From the NCBI GenBank assembly GCA_905236085.1, contig CAJOOD010000128.1:1-8494 (forward strand): a DNA stretch of 8,494 nt, read 5' to 3'. Of this stretch, positions 1-6,788 are shown in pieces. Both the position numbers and the translations under genes were made by a program. Every line of letters starts with the position of its first letter. Positions within the stretch are counted from its first letter, which is position 1. The stretch comes from an uncultured Bacilli bacterium (GTDB lineage: Bacteria; Bacillota_I; Bacilli_A; RFN20; CAG-826). The notes below the pieces were generated by a model. The model was not told where the DNA came from. It did not search any database and saw nothing but the letters and a program-made list of their open reading frames with translations.

Positions 1-863
1 AACCTTTAGATCAACCTTTTTCGTTGCCAACTCTTAATGTCTTAGTGGTGGATGATAGTGTGGATTTATGCAAATCTGTAGTCGATTCATTAAATGATAT
101 GGGAATGAAAGCTAAATGGTGTCAAGATGGATATAAAGCTATAGAATTAATAAATTCAATTGATAATGCTGAAGAGTCTTTTTCAATGTTCTTAATTGAC
201 TATCGATTAAACGGAATTGATGGAATTGAAACATGCCGTAGAATAAGGAAGAAAATTGGCAACGAAATACCAATCTTATTAATTTCTTCTTATGACTTCT
301 CAGATATTGCTAAGGAAGCAAAAGAAGCAGGCATTAACGGATTTATTGAAAAGCCATTATTTAAATCTACTTTATATCACGAGATTTCTAAATTCATCAA
401 AACTGGTAATACAACGATTAATGAAGAGCAATTTGATAATCAGAATCATTATAATGATGAGGTAATTTTAAAAGATAAGCGAATTTTAGTCGCAGAGGAT
501 TATGAAATTAATGCTGAAATTGCTAAAATATTGCTAGAAGAAAAAGGTATGATTGTCGAACTTGCAAGTGATGGCAAGATTGCTTATGAGAAATTTAAAT
601 ATTCTACTAGATATTATTATGATGCTATTTTAATGGATTTAAGAATGCCAAATATGAATGGTTTCAAATCCACTAAAGCAATAAGAAAATTAGATAGAGA
701 AGATGCTAAAAACATTCCTATTATTGCTATGACCGCAGATGCGTTTGAAGAAGATATTGAAAATTGTTTACAAGCAGGAATGAATGCCCATTTAGCTAAG
801 CCAATAGACAAAGGTGACTTATTTAAGACGTTGATTCGCTATATTGAAGAATCCAAAAAATAA
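1..863 (+). CDS. Tandem receiver-domain protein, probably the C-terminal end of a hybrid histidine kinase (5' partial)
   Basis: This is the output end of a two-component phosphorelay protein. The frame is open to the left edge (first full codon at 3). A TTG at 24 could start a 279-residue protein, but nothing before it resembles a ribosome binding site, and the residues before it read like the end of a kinase ATPase domain (…PFSLP). I therefore treat the gene as truncated by the window. Numbering from the TTG, receiver 1 spans about 5-125, with acidic pair D10/D11, phospho-acceptor D59 (motif LIDYRL), S88/S89 in the Thr/Ser position and K110 (EKP). A polar linker (126-150) follows. Receiver 2 spans about 152-275, with E158/D159, phospho-acceptor D205 (MDLRMP), T237 (MTADA) and K259 (AKP). 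Both receivers keep all catalytic positions, so both should accept phosphate. No DNA-binding domain follows, which suits a hybrid kinase. Sensor, kinase domain and signal are outside the window. Confidence 0.85.
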   Translation, partial: PLDQPFSLPTLNVLVVDDSVDLCKSVVDSLNDMGMKAKWCQDGYKAIELINSIDNAEESFSMFLIDYRLNGIDGIETCRRIRKKIGNEIPILLISSYDFSDIAKEAKEAGINGFIEKPLFKSTLYHEISKFIKTGNTTINEEQFDNQNHYNDEVILKDKRILVAEDYEINAEIAKILLEEKGMIVELASDGKIAYEKFKYSTRYYYDAILMDLRMPNMNGFKSTKAIRKLDREDAKNIPIIAMTADAFEEDIENCLQAGMNAHLAKPIDKGDLFKTLIRYIEESKK

Positions 864-874
864 GCAAAACAAAG

Positions 875-912
875 AAAAAACCTTCGAATCTCAACTATTT
901 CGAAGGTTTTTT
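875..912. terminator. Bidirectional intrinsic terminator
   Basis: Perfect 14-bp arms (875-888 and 899-912) flank a 10-nt loop. The arm core is CCTTCGAA/TTCGAAGG, with six A on the left and six T on the right. The T-run ends the + transcript of the receiver gene 12 nt after its stop. The A-run is the U-tract for the - transcript of pmbA, 16 nt after that stop. Its position between two convergent genes fits one hairpin serving both. Confidence 0.9.
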
Positions 913-927
913 AATGTTTTTAATTGT

Positions 928-2256
928 TTATTTTCCAGCAATATTAAGTGATTTAATATATACAGAAGAACAAGATATTCCTCCTAAATTAATCTTGCTA
1001 TCAGAAGCTACTTCTTTAATGTCTAAGAATAATTGTAGTAGATTACCTGAAACTGTTATTAGTGATACTGGCTTGCTTCTTTTACCACCTTCGATTAAAA
1101 AGCCTGCTGCCTTCAAGGAGAAATCACCTGATGTTGGATTTAATCCAGCATGTAAACCTTGAAGCTCGGTTATATAAAGTCCATCTCCAATGAATTCGAA
1201 TAATTCATCTAAAGTTTTCTTTCCTGGTTTTAATTCCACAAATAAAGGAGAGATGCCAATTTTTGATCCAGTATTAACACCATTTCCAGTGGTTTTAACT
1301 CCATCAATCTTTGCTTTTTCGATGTTATATAAATAGGTTTGTAAGATACCATTTTTAATAATATCTTTGTTATAAGTGGCCACGCCTTCATCATCAAACC
1401 AAGTAGCAAACAAAGTTTTTGCTAATGGCTTATCAGAAATAGTCACCTTATTAGAGGCTACTTTGCTTCCTAATTTTCCTTTAAATAACGAAACATTTTT
1501 TTGTACTCTTTCTGCGGAAGCATGAGAAATATAAGCGCCAATTAAAGAAGCGGTGCAATCATTAGACATAACTACTTTCATTTTATTAGAAGGAATTGGT
1601 TCTCCACCTAATTGTTCAGCGCAGCCATCAACAATTTTCTTTGCTAATTTATCAACATCAAATTTGGAATAATCATTAGAGAAGAAGAAATCATAATTAT
1701 TTTTAACTTCTCCATCTTCACCTTTCATTACTACTCCACCGATAAAATAGAAGGAATTTCTTTTTTGCTTTAATTTTAATCCAAAGGAATTCATGATAAC
1801 GGATTCACTTGATGATTCAGAATAAGCAACATCAGAAACTTGTTCGATACGTTTATCTAATTTCTCAATTGCGAGTTCTAAAGCGAATAAATCTTCTTTC
1901 TTTTTCTCAGTAGGAACATTTTCTAAATCTTTATTATAGGTCGAGATTTTATGATATTTCTCACTACCTCTAAATAATTCAACTTCTTCTTCTTTTTCAT
2001 TAACTTTAGAATTGGAAATCAAATTATCAATAATAGATTCTAAATTTTCATTTGATAAAGTAGTGGAGGTTGCAGTTCCTAATTTACCATTGACTATTGC
2101 TCTAAAAGCATAATCGGAATCGGACGCTATAGAGAAATTTTCAATTTCGTGATGATACAAAGATATGGATAATGAATTGGATTTTGAATAAGATAATTCA
2201 ACTTGTTCCAAACCTTTTTCTTTTGCAAGTGCAAAAAACTTATCATAAATATTCAT
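928..2256 (-). CDS. pmbA: TldE/PmbA-family subunit of the TldD-TldE metalloprotease
   Basis: This is the non-zinc half of the TldD/TldE heterodimeric peptidase, a cytoplasmic enzyme that in E. coli degrades unfolded peptides, trims the microcin B17 precursor and degrades the antitoxin CcdA. The 442 residues match the usual length of about 450. Family marks include a WFDDEG segment (286-291), the GLHAGLNPTSGDF stretch (367-379) and the C-terminal GNLL…LGGISCSS region. At the place where TldD carries HExxxH this protein has SHASAERV (244-251), so the zinc motif is absent, as expected for TldE; it is not a damaged TldD. The start at 2256 lies 1 nt after the tldD stop, with a GAGGAG site inside the end of tldD, so the two are co-transcribed and probably translationally coupled. 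This matches the equal amounts a heterodimer needs. The natural substrate in this organism is unknown. Confidence 0.92.
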   Translation of the reverse strand: MNIYDKFFALAKEKGLEQVELSYSKSNSLSISLYHHEIENFSIASDSDYAFRAIVNGKLGTATSTTLSNENLESIIDNLISNSKVNEKEEEVELFRGSEKYHKISTYNKDLENVPTEKKKEDLFALELAIEKLDKRIEQVSDVAYSESSSESVIMNSFGLKLKQKRNSFYFIGGVVMKGEDGEVKNNYDFFFSNDYSKFDVDKLAKKIVDGCAEQLGGEPIPSNKMKVVMSNDCTASLIGAYISHASAERVQKNVSLFKGKLGSKVASNKVTISDKPLAKTLFATWFDDEGVATYNKDIIKNGILQTYLYNIEKAKIDGVKTTGNGVNTGSKIGISPLFVELKPGKKTLDELFEFIGDGLYITELQGLHAGLNPTSGDFSLKAAGFLIEGGKRSKPVSLITVSGNLLQLFLDIKEVASDSKINLGGISCSSVYIKSLNIAGK

Positions 2257-2257
2257 A

Positions 2258-3658
2258 TTATTCTAAAGCTCCTCCCTTTCCTCCAACTAGGATATCACTA
2301 ACTCTAATAGTGGGTTGTCCAACTTGAACTCTAATGCTACCAGATGCGGCTCCGCAATGACCTTGACCTAAATCTAAATCATTGCCAACCATATCGATAT
2401 TTTTCAATATTTCTTCGCCTTTTCCAATCAAAGTAGCGCCTTTAACTGGTTCAGCAATCTTTCCATCTCTAATAATATATGCCTCAGAGGCGGCGAAATT
2501 AAATTCTCCAGTGGTTGGATTAACACTGCCACCAGTAAATGAAACACAATATAAACCTAATTTAACAGAAGATATAATTTCTTCTTTAGTGGATTTTCCT
2601 GGACAAATATAGGTATTTGACATTCTAGAAGTTGGCTCGTATGCAAAATTTTGTCTACGACAACAACCATTAGGTTTCTCATTCATTCTTCTGCCATTGA
2701 ATTCATCAACCATATAGCCCACTAAGATGCCATCTTTAATGAGTAATCTCTTTTCACCCTTGATACCTTCATCATCATAATCAATACTTCCCCATGCATT
2801 AGGAATAGTGGAATCATCAATCGCTGATACGAGATCGGAAGCAATTTTTGTGCCTTTTTTGTTAGAAAATACTGATAAATTCTTAGAAACACTAGATGCT
2901 TCTAATGAATGTCCACAGGCTTCATGGAATAACACTCCACCCCAACCATTGCCAATTACAACTGGCATATGTCCAGATGGACAATCTTTTGCGCTTAATA
3001 ATAATACACATTTTCTTGCCGCTTCTAGGGCAGCTTCTTTTAAATGTATCGGTTTTCCTTTAAAGAATTCGATATCTTGTTGAGCTGAAGGGCCTTCACT
3101 TCCAGATTGTAAGCCTCCATCAGCAGCACCGGCTACATAATAATGAGCGGAAGCATATTGTTGATTGGTTTTAACGATATCGCCACGTGAATTATAAATA
3201 ACAACATTGCGGTGAATATCATTCCAAGATGCAATTTTTCTTACAATACGTGGATCATAATCTTTAATCGCTTCTAGCCCATCTCTAATAAGAGCAATCT
3301 TCTCTTCCTTGTTTGTTTCATCATAATCTTTATTGATCGGATTGATAGTTTTATATTTTTTGACCTTTAAATCTTTTATAAATAAAGTTTGTTCTCCATC
3401 AAAAGAGGCGGCTAAAGAGGTGACTAAAGCCATCAATGACTTCTTTGATAAATCAGAAGTATAACCATAAACACTTTGAAGATTTTTCAATAATCTAATG
3501 CCGACACCAGTGGTGTAGTTATTATGTGAAGTTTCAACATGATCATTGTCAATACTCATCGAATATGAATAAGAATCTTCAAAGAATATCTCCGCATAAT
3601 CCGCTCCGGTGGATAAGCCTTTATTTAATATGTCTAAAGCGAGTTTTTTACTAAGCAT
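2258..3658 (-). CDS. tldD: TldD zinc metalloprotease subunit
   Basis: This is the catalytic, zinc-binding subunit of the TldD/TldE peptidase. It has 466 residues (E. coli TldD has about 480). The HExxxH zinc motif is seen as FHEACGH, with H245, E246 and H250. The third metal ligand of the family, a C-terminal Cys, fits C435 in GQGHCGAASG. Other family marks are WGSIDYDDEG (289-298), FNGRRMNE (320-327), RMSNTYICPG (345-354) and the closing QVGQPTIRVSDILVGG (445-460). All three expected ligands are present, so the enzyme should be active. The start at 3658 is preceded by AAGGAGAA (3673-3666) at 7 nt spacing. It is the first gene of a two-gene operon with pmbA. TldD/E pairs are known both for general peptide turnover and for leader removal in RiPP maturation. 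No RiPP precursor is visible nearby, so the general role is likelier. Confidence 0.95.
   Translation of the reverse strand: MLSKKLALDILNKGLSTGADYAEIFFEDSYSYSMSIDNDHVETSHNNYTTGVGIRLLKNLQSVYGYTSDLSKKSLMALVTSLAASFDGEQTLFIKDLKVKKYKTINPINKDYDETNKEEKIALIRDGLEAIKDYDPRIVRKIASWNDIHRNVVIYNSRGDIVKTNQQYASAHYYVAGAADGGLQSGSEGPSAQQDIEFFKGKPIHLKEAALEAARKCVLLLSAKDCPSGHMPVVIGNGWGGVLFHEACGHSLEASSVSKNLSVFSNKKGTKIASDLVSAIDDSTIPNAWGSIDYDDEGIKGEKRLLIKDGILVGYMVDEFNGRRMNEKPNGCCRRQNFAYEPTSRMSNTYICPGKSTKEEIISSVKLGLYCVSFTGGSVNPTTGEFNFAASEAYIIRDGKIAEPVKGATLIGKGEEILKNIDMVGNDLDLGQGHCGAASGSIRVQVGQPTIRVSDILVGGKGGALE
2270..2275 (-). promoter_or_regulatory. Ribosome binding site of pmbA inside the tldD 3' end
   Basis: The minus strand reads GGGAGGAGC just before the tldD stop, about 13 nt before the pmbA ATG at 2256. 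It lies wholly within tldD coding sequence, so ribosomes finishing tldD pass straight over it; this supports coupling of the two subunits. Confidence 0.7.
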
Positions 3659-3689
3659 AACTGACTTCTCCTTAATTAATGGATTAATA

Positions 3690-3718
3690 ATATCACAAAC
3701 AATAAATAAATATGTAAA
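3690..3718 (-). promoter_or_regulatory. Sigma-A-type promoter of the tldD-pmbA operon
   Basis: On the minus strand, TTTACA (3718-3713), a 17-nt spacer and TGATAT (3695-3690). Transcription would begin near 3683, giving a leader of about 25 nt that includes the AAGGAGAA ribosome binding site at 3673-3666. The -35 is 5/6 to consensus; the -10 is weaker. The call rests on motif and spacing only. Confidence 0.45.
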
Positions 3719-3722
3719 TATT

Positions 3723-3751
3723 TTGATTTATAAATTCATTCGGAATATATT
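3723..3751 (+). promoter_or_regulatory. Sigma-A-type promoter of the thioesterase gene, abutting its start codon
   Basis: TTGATT (3723-3728), a 17-nt spacer and TATATT (3746-3751). Initiation six or seven nucleotides after the -10 would fall at about 3757-3758, which is the A of the ATG. The mRNA would then be leaderless, in line with the lack of a recognisable ribosome binding site before this gene. The -35 lies only 4 bp from the -35 of the opposing tldD promoter. Confidence 0.5.
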
Positions 3752-3757
3752 ATCAAT

Positions 3758-4471
3758 ATGTTTAGCAAGAAAGTATTTATTAATTCAAGTGATGTAGATA
3801 TATCAAAAACCCTATCAATTCCGGCCTTATTTCGCTTATTTCAAGATGTTGCGGTGGAAGGAGTTGAAGCTAGTGGACTTGGTGAGAAAGTAAACACAAA
3901 CCTCAATCTAATATGGGTGTTTACTAGAATGTATGTTAAATGTTATCGCATGCCCAAATATCAAGAAAATATTATAGTTAAAACCTATCCTGGAAGAAGA
4001 TTAAGATTTATCTATCCTCGATATTTTGAAATCACATCTTTGGATGGAAAAATATTAGTAAGGGCTTCATCTACATGGTGTTTATTAGATAAAGATAGCA
4101 GACAAATTTTCTTTGATAACGATAACATCTATAATTTAGAAGAAGAACACCTTGAAGGTGAATTAGAATTGCCTCAAAAAATTAACGAAAATCAGGAAAC
4201 TGAATTAAAAGAAACATATATAGTTCCATATACGGATTGCGATTTAAATAGGCACATGAACAATATCGCTTATATTAATCGCATTGTTAATCTAAAAGAT
4301 GGTGACTTTTATGATAAGAATTACATTGAGACTCTACTCATTAATTATGAAAAAGAAATAAAAGAAAAATCCATAATAAATATCTTAACTTCTAAAGATG
4401 GAGAATATATAGTTGGAGAAGTAGAAAGAAATATATCTTTCAAGGCCCTAATTAAATATGCGAATAAATAA
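3758..4471 (+). CDS. Acyl-ACP thioesterase (FatA/FatB-like, bacterial)
   Basis: It hydrolyses acyl-acyl carrier protein to free fatty acid and ACP in the cytoplasm, ending fatty-acid elongation. The 237-residue length fits bacterial members of the Acyl-ACP_TE family, which are two fused hotdog folds. Hotdog 1 is about 1-125 and begins at once with the family's opening pattern (SSDVDISKTLSIPALFRLFQDVA, residues 10-32, with the helix around 22-40). Hotdog 2 is about 150-235. Its signature TDCDLNRHMNN (159-169) carries D162, N164 and H166, which line up with the catalytic Asp-Asn-His of plant FatB. The later YEKEI (197-201) aligns with the conserved YRREC segment, placing Glu at E200; the Cys that some plant enzymes carry next is Ile here. 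The start at 3758 is supported by the domain beginning immediately, although there is no good ribosome binding site. Chain-length specificity cannot be read from the sequence. Confidence 0.9.
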   Translation: MFSKKVFINSSDVDISKTLSIPALFRLFQDVAVEGVEASGLGEKVNTNLNLIWVFTRMYVKCYRMPKYQENIIVKTYPGRRLRFIYPRYFEITSLDGKILVRASSTWCLLDKDSRQIFFDNDNIYNLEEEHLEGELELPQKINENQETELKETYIVPYTDCDLNRHMNNIAYINRIVNLKDGDFYDKNYIETLLINYEKEIKEKSIINILTSKDGEYIVGEVERNISFKALIKYANK

Positions 4472-4472
4472 T

Positions 4473-4964
4473 ATGTCCTATATTAAAAAAATAAGTCTTA
4501 CCGCGATATTTACTGCAGTAGCTTATGTTTTATCTATCTTTTTAAATATTCCATATCTCTCTGGAGCGGGATATATTCAATTTTCTGATGCTTTAGGTGT
4601 ATTTGTTTCTATTATTCTTGGGCCATGGTATGGGGCCTTTGTCTCTGCTATATCTGCTTCCTTATCCGATTTAACATTAGGCATGGCTCAATTTATTCCC
4701 TTTACCATTGTAGCTAAAATGGCTATCAATGTTTTTGTTGGCTGTTTATATCCAAAAGTAAATAAAAAAATGAGTTGGTTAATCTTAGTAATTGGTGTTT
4801 TCCTACAAATCCCTGTTTATTTTATTTCTTATGTTATCTATTTTGGTATTGGGGCTTACTTATCTAGCGTTTTTGATTTAATCCAATGGGTGGTCACAGT
4901 TGCGGTTACTTATGGTTTATTACTAATTTTTCAAAAAACCATCTTGCCTCGTTATCGAAAATAA
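4473..4964 (+). CDS. ECF transporter S component (substrate-binding membrane protein)
   Basis: This is the substrate-capturing membrane subunit of an energy-coupling-factor importer for a vitamin or related small molecule. About five to six hydrophobic helices are visible in the 163 residues. The segment with QFSDALG, then ILGPWYGAFVSAISASLSDL and FIPFTIVAKM, resembles the GD…LGP…G…AD…P.T..K pattern of the PF07155/COG4720 and PF12822 groups. An AxxxA motif in the first helix (AIFTA) fits the contact surface for the shared T subunit. No EcfA or EcfT gene is in the window, so it is probably a group II S component using a shared module. Substrate is not assignable. I chose the ATG at 4473, 1 nt after the thioesterase stop, because the product then starts MSYIKKISL, typical for the family. 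An in-frame ATG at 4458 would overlap the thioesterase by 14 nt. Neither has a strong ribosome binding site. Confidence 0.82.
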   Translation: MSYIKKISLTAIFTAVAYVLSIFLNIPYLSGAGYIQFSDALGVFVSIILGPWYGAFVSAISASLSDLTLGMAQFIPFTIVAKMAINVFVGCLYPKVNKKMSWLILVIGVFLQIPVYFISYVIYFGIGAYLSSVFDLIQWVVTVAVTYGLLLIFQKTILPRYRK

Positions 4965-4985
4965 ATTAAATTATATATTCTTGTG

Positions 4986-5003
4986 ATAGCATTTCAATGC
5001 TAT
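4986..5003. repeat. 18-bp inverted repeat overlapping a promoter -10
   Basis: ATAGCATT and AATGCTAT form 8-bp perfect arms around a central TC. The right arm contains the TG of an extended -10 and runs into the TATAAT at 5001-5006. No T-run follows and a 2-nt loop is too tight for a full hairpin, so it looks more like a binding site for a dimeric regulator than a terminator. That role is inferred from position only. Confidence 0.5.
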
Positions 5004-5006
5004 AAT
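4998..5006 (+). promoter_or_regulatory. Extended -10 promoter for the membrane protein-amidohydrolase pair
   Basis: TGCTATAAT is a perfect extended -10 (TGnTATAAT). The matching -35 place (TTCTTG, 17 nt upstream) is poor, which is common when the TG extension is present. Transcription would begin near 5013. The leader then holds AAAGGA (5024-5029), a ribosome binding site 7 nt before the ATG at 5037. Confidence 0.65.
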
Positions 5007-5036
5007 TAATAATGAAATTTTAGAAAGGAATTTAAA

Positions 5037-5498
5037 ATGAGCATATATGCATCCAAAAGAAGATTGTTCTGGATATTAATGATATCTTTCTTTGTTGGTT
5101 CCCAAATATTTAGTTTTATCGCTGGGACACAAGTAAATACCAATGGATTAAATGAGGCACTCACTGCATATTTACAAGATGGAACCCCATTTGATTTAAT
5201 GACATATATCACTGTCTTTGGTCTGGTTTGTTTTATAATCGACGGGTTATTTGAAATGGCAGCAATTGTCTTTTTAGTATTCGCAATTATATTTACAGTT
5301 AAAGCTAATAGAGAGGCTAGGACTATTAATGCTTCTAGAAATAATGCTAATCCAAATATAAATTATGACTACATTGATAACACAGTTTATCAAGATGCTG
5401 AAATCGATAAAATGGAACATGAAATAGAATCGTTAAAAGACCAAATCGATGAATTAAAAAAAGGAAATGATGATACAAAGGATGACATTTTTAAATAA
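5037..5498 (+). CDS. Small membrane protein with C-terminal coiled coil, unknown function
   Basis: I do not recognise a family. The 153 residues start with a basic tip (KRR, 7-9) and a hydrophobic helix at about 10-30. A polar stretch (31-53) follows, then hydrophobic residues at about 54-88 that could form two closely spaced helices. After a basic edge (KANREAR, 89-95) and an Asn-rich linker (98-115), there is a charged heptad-like helix at about 121-142 (EIDKMEHEIESLKDQIDELK) and an acidic tail. The layout suggests a membrane-anchored protein with a cytoplasmic coiled coil that could oligomerise or hold a partner. The start has a good AAAGGA site at 7 nt. It lies 12 nt before the amidohydrolase gene and after its own promoter, so the two are likely one transcript, but no functional link is evident. 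Confidence 0.75.
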   Translation: MSIYASKRRLFWILMISFFVGSQIFSFIAGTQVNTNGLNEALTAYLQDGTPFDLMTYITVFGLVCFIIDGLFEMAAIVFLVFAIIFTVKANREARTINASRNNANPNINYDYIDNTVYQDAEIDKMEHEIESLKDQIDELKKGNDDTKDDIFK

Positions 5499-5510
5499 AA
5501 GGGGCGAGAA

Positions 5511-6788
5511 ATGAAGACTTTATTAAGAAACGCGATGATCTTAACCATGAAAGAAAATGAAGATATTTTTCATGGTGAAATAGTAATAGAGGATGGAAAA
5601 ATCACTTTCATCGGTGATATTGCTAGAGATGATAATTATGATTCCATTATCGAATGTGATAATAATTTAATCATGCCTGGATTTAAAAATGCACACGCTC
5701 ATTCTGCGATGTCTTTTGCTAGGTCTTGTAGTGATGATTTATCATTGTCTTCTTGGTTAAATGATTGCATCTTCCCTATGGAAGCTAATATCGCTCCAGA
5801 AGATCAATATTATTTGTCTAAAGTCTCAATTTTAGAATATCTTACCTCTGGTATTACAGCCTGTTTTGATATGTATTATAATCCAATGGAAATGTTAAGA
5901 GCTTCTGAAGATATTGGCTTTAGATGCGTATTATTAGGCACTGTTACCAAATATCGTGAATCAGTCCAAGAAATGGTAGAAGCTTATAAAACGATTAATA
6001 ATCCAGTCCTACATCCTTTAGTAACATATCGATTAGGCTATCACGCTGAATATACTTGTACAGATGAAATATTAAGTGAATTAGCTAAGGCTGCGAATGA
6101 ATTAAAAACGCCGATATTTACCCACTTAAGTGAAACCGAAAACGAAGTTAGAGAATGTATCGATAGACATAGTTGTACGCCAATCGAATATATGGAAAGA
6201 CTGGGCTTATTAAATTATGGTGGTGGTGGATTCCACTGCGTGCATGTCAGCGATCATGATATTGAAATATTTAAAAAACGTGGCCTACACATGGTTACAT
6301 GTCCGGGGTCTAATTCCAAATTAGCTTCTGGCATCGCTCTTGTTGATAGATTTATCCACGAAGGAATTAATGTCGCTATCGGTACAGATGGCGCTGGTTC
6401 AAATAACGGACTAGATTTCTTCTATGAAATGCGATTAGCCGCGGTCTTACAAAAATTAATTAATAAAGATCCATCTGCTGGTCAAGCTCTAGATTATTTA
6501 AAAGCGGCTACTGTTGGTGGAGCAAGAGCGATGGGTTTAGATAATTGCGATGTCTTAGATATTGGTAAATGTGCTGATATCATCATGATTGATTTATCTA
6601 GACCAAATATGCAACCAATCAATAACATATCAAAAAATATTGTCTATAGCGGTTCTAAAGACAATATTAAGATGACAATGATTAATGGTAGAGTCTTATA
6701 TAAAGATGGCAAATTCTTTATCAATGAACCAATAGATGCTATCTATGAAAAGGCTCAAGAAATTACCGATAGATTAAAATCACATTAA
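5511..6788 (+). CDS. Amidohydrolase-superfamily deaminase (COG0402; MTA/SAH or related purine deaminase-like)
   Basis: This is a metal-dependent cytoplasmic hydrolase of the TRZ/ATZ/SsnA group, which deaminates purine-type compounds such as 5'-methylthioadenosine, S-adenosylhomocysteine or guanine, or dechlorinates triazines. Its 425 residues match the family. The N-terminal beta-sandwich (1-56) leads to the metal motif HAH (H62, H64). WLNDCIFPMEANI (82-94) follows, as in MTA/SAH deaminases. The third metal His and catalytic Glu fit H205 and E208 in THLSETENEV. H242 in GFHCVH is the conserved barrel His, CPGSNSKLASG (264-274) is the family loop, and D293 in GTDGAGSNN is the last metal ligand. 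The C-terminal sandwich (about 345-405) includes GKCADIIMID. All catalytic positions are present. It is translated from an AGGGG-type site 12 nt after the preceding gene. Substrate cannot be fixed from sequence; mtaD-like is my best guess. Confidence 0.88.
   Translation: MKTLLRNAMILTMKENEDIFHGEIVIEDGKITFIGDIARDDNYDSIIECDNNLIMPGFKNAHAHSAMSFARSCSDDLSLSSWLNDCIFPMEANIAPEDQYYLSKVSILEYLTSGITACFDMYYNPMEMLRASEDIGFRCVLLGTVTKYRESVQEMVEAYKTINNPVLHPLVTYRLGYHAEYTCTDEILSELAKAANELKTPIFTHLSETENEVRECIDRHSCTPIEYMERLGLLNYGGGGFHCVHVSDHDIEIFKKRGLHMVTCPGSNSKLASGIALVDRFIHEGINVAIGTDGAGSNNGLDFFYEMRLAAVLQKLINKDPSAGQALDYLKAATVGGARAMGLDNCDVLDIGKCADIIMIDLSRPNMQPINNISKNIVYSGSKDNIKMTMINGRVLYKDGKFFINEPIDAIYEKAQEITDRLKSH

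Noticed and set aside
24..26. TTG at 24 as a true start of the receiver gene
   Set aside because: There is no ribosome binding site before it, the frame is open to the window edge, and the preceding residues look like a kinase-domain end.
617..811. 64-codon minus-strand open frame
   Set aside because: It is antisense to receiver 2, has no ribosome binding site or recognisable protein features, and is a shadow of a well-supported gene.
1500..1530. Missing HExxxH in PmbA as evidence of a decayed protease
   Set aside because: TldE/PmbA subunits naturally lack the zinc motif; the rest of the protein is intact and full length.
2382..3083. Plus-strand open frames of 76 and 91 codons across tldD
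   Set aside because: They are antisense to tldD, whose zinc motif and family signatures are clear.
4986..5003. Dyad as an intrinsic terminator of the S component gene
   Set aside because: There is no T-run after it, the stem is AT-rich with a very small loop, and it coincides with a strong extended -10.
5006..5212. 68-codon minus-strand open frame
   Set aside because: It overlaps the promoter and start of the gene at 5037 in antisense and shows no supporting signals.
6780..6782. Possible Mycoplasma-type code, with TGA as Trp
   Set aside because: Trp is TGG throughout the genes read, and TGA serves as the lipoprotein stop, with a TAA two codons further on. Nothing requires TGA to be Trp.
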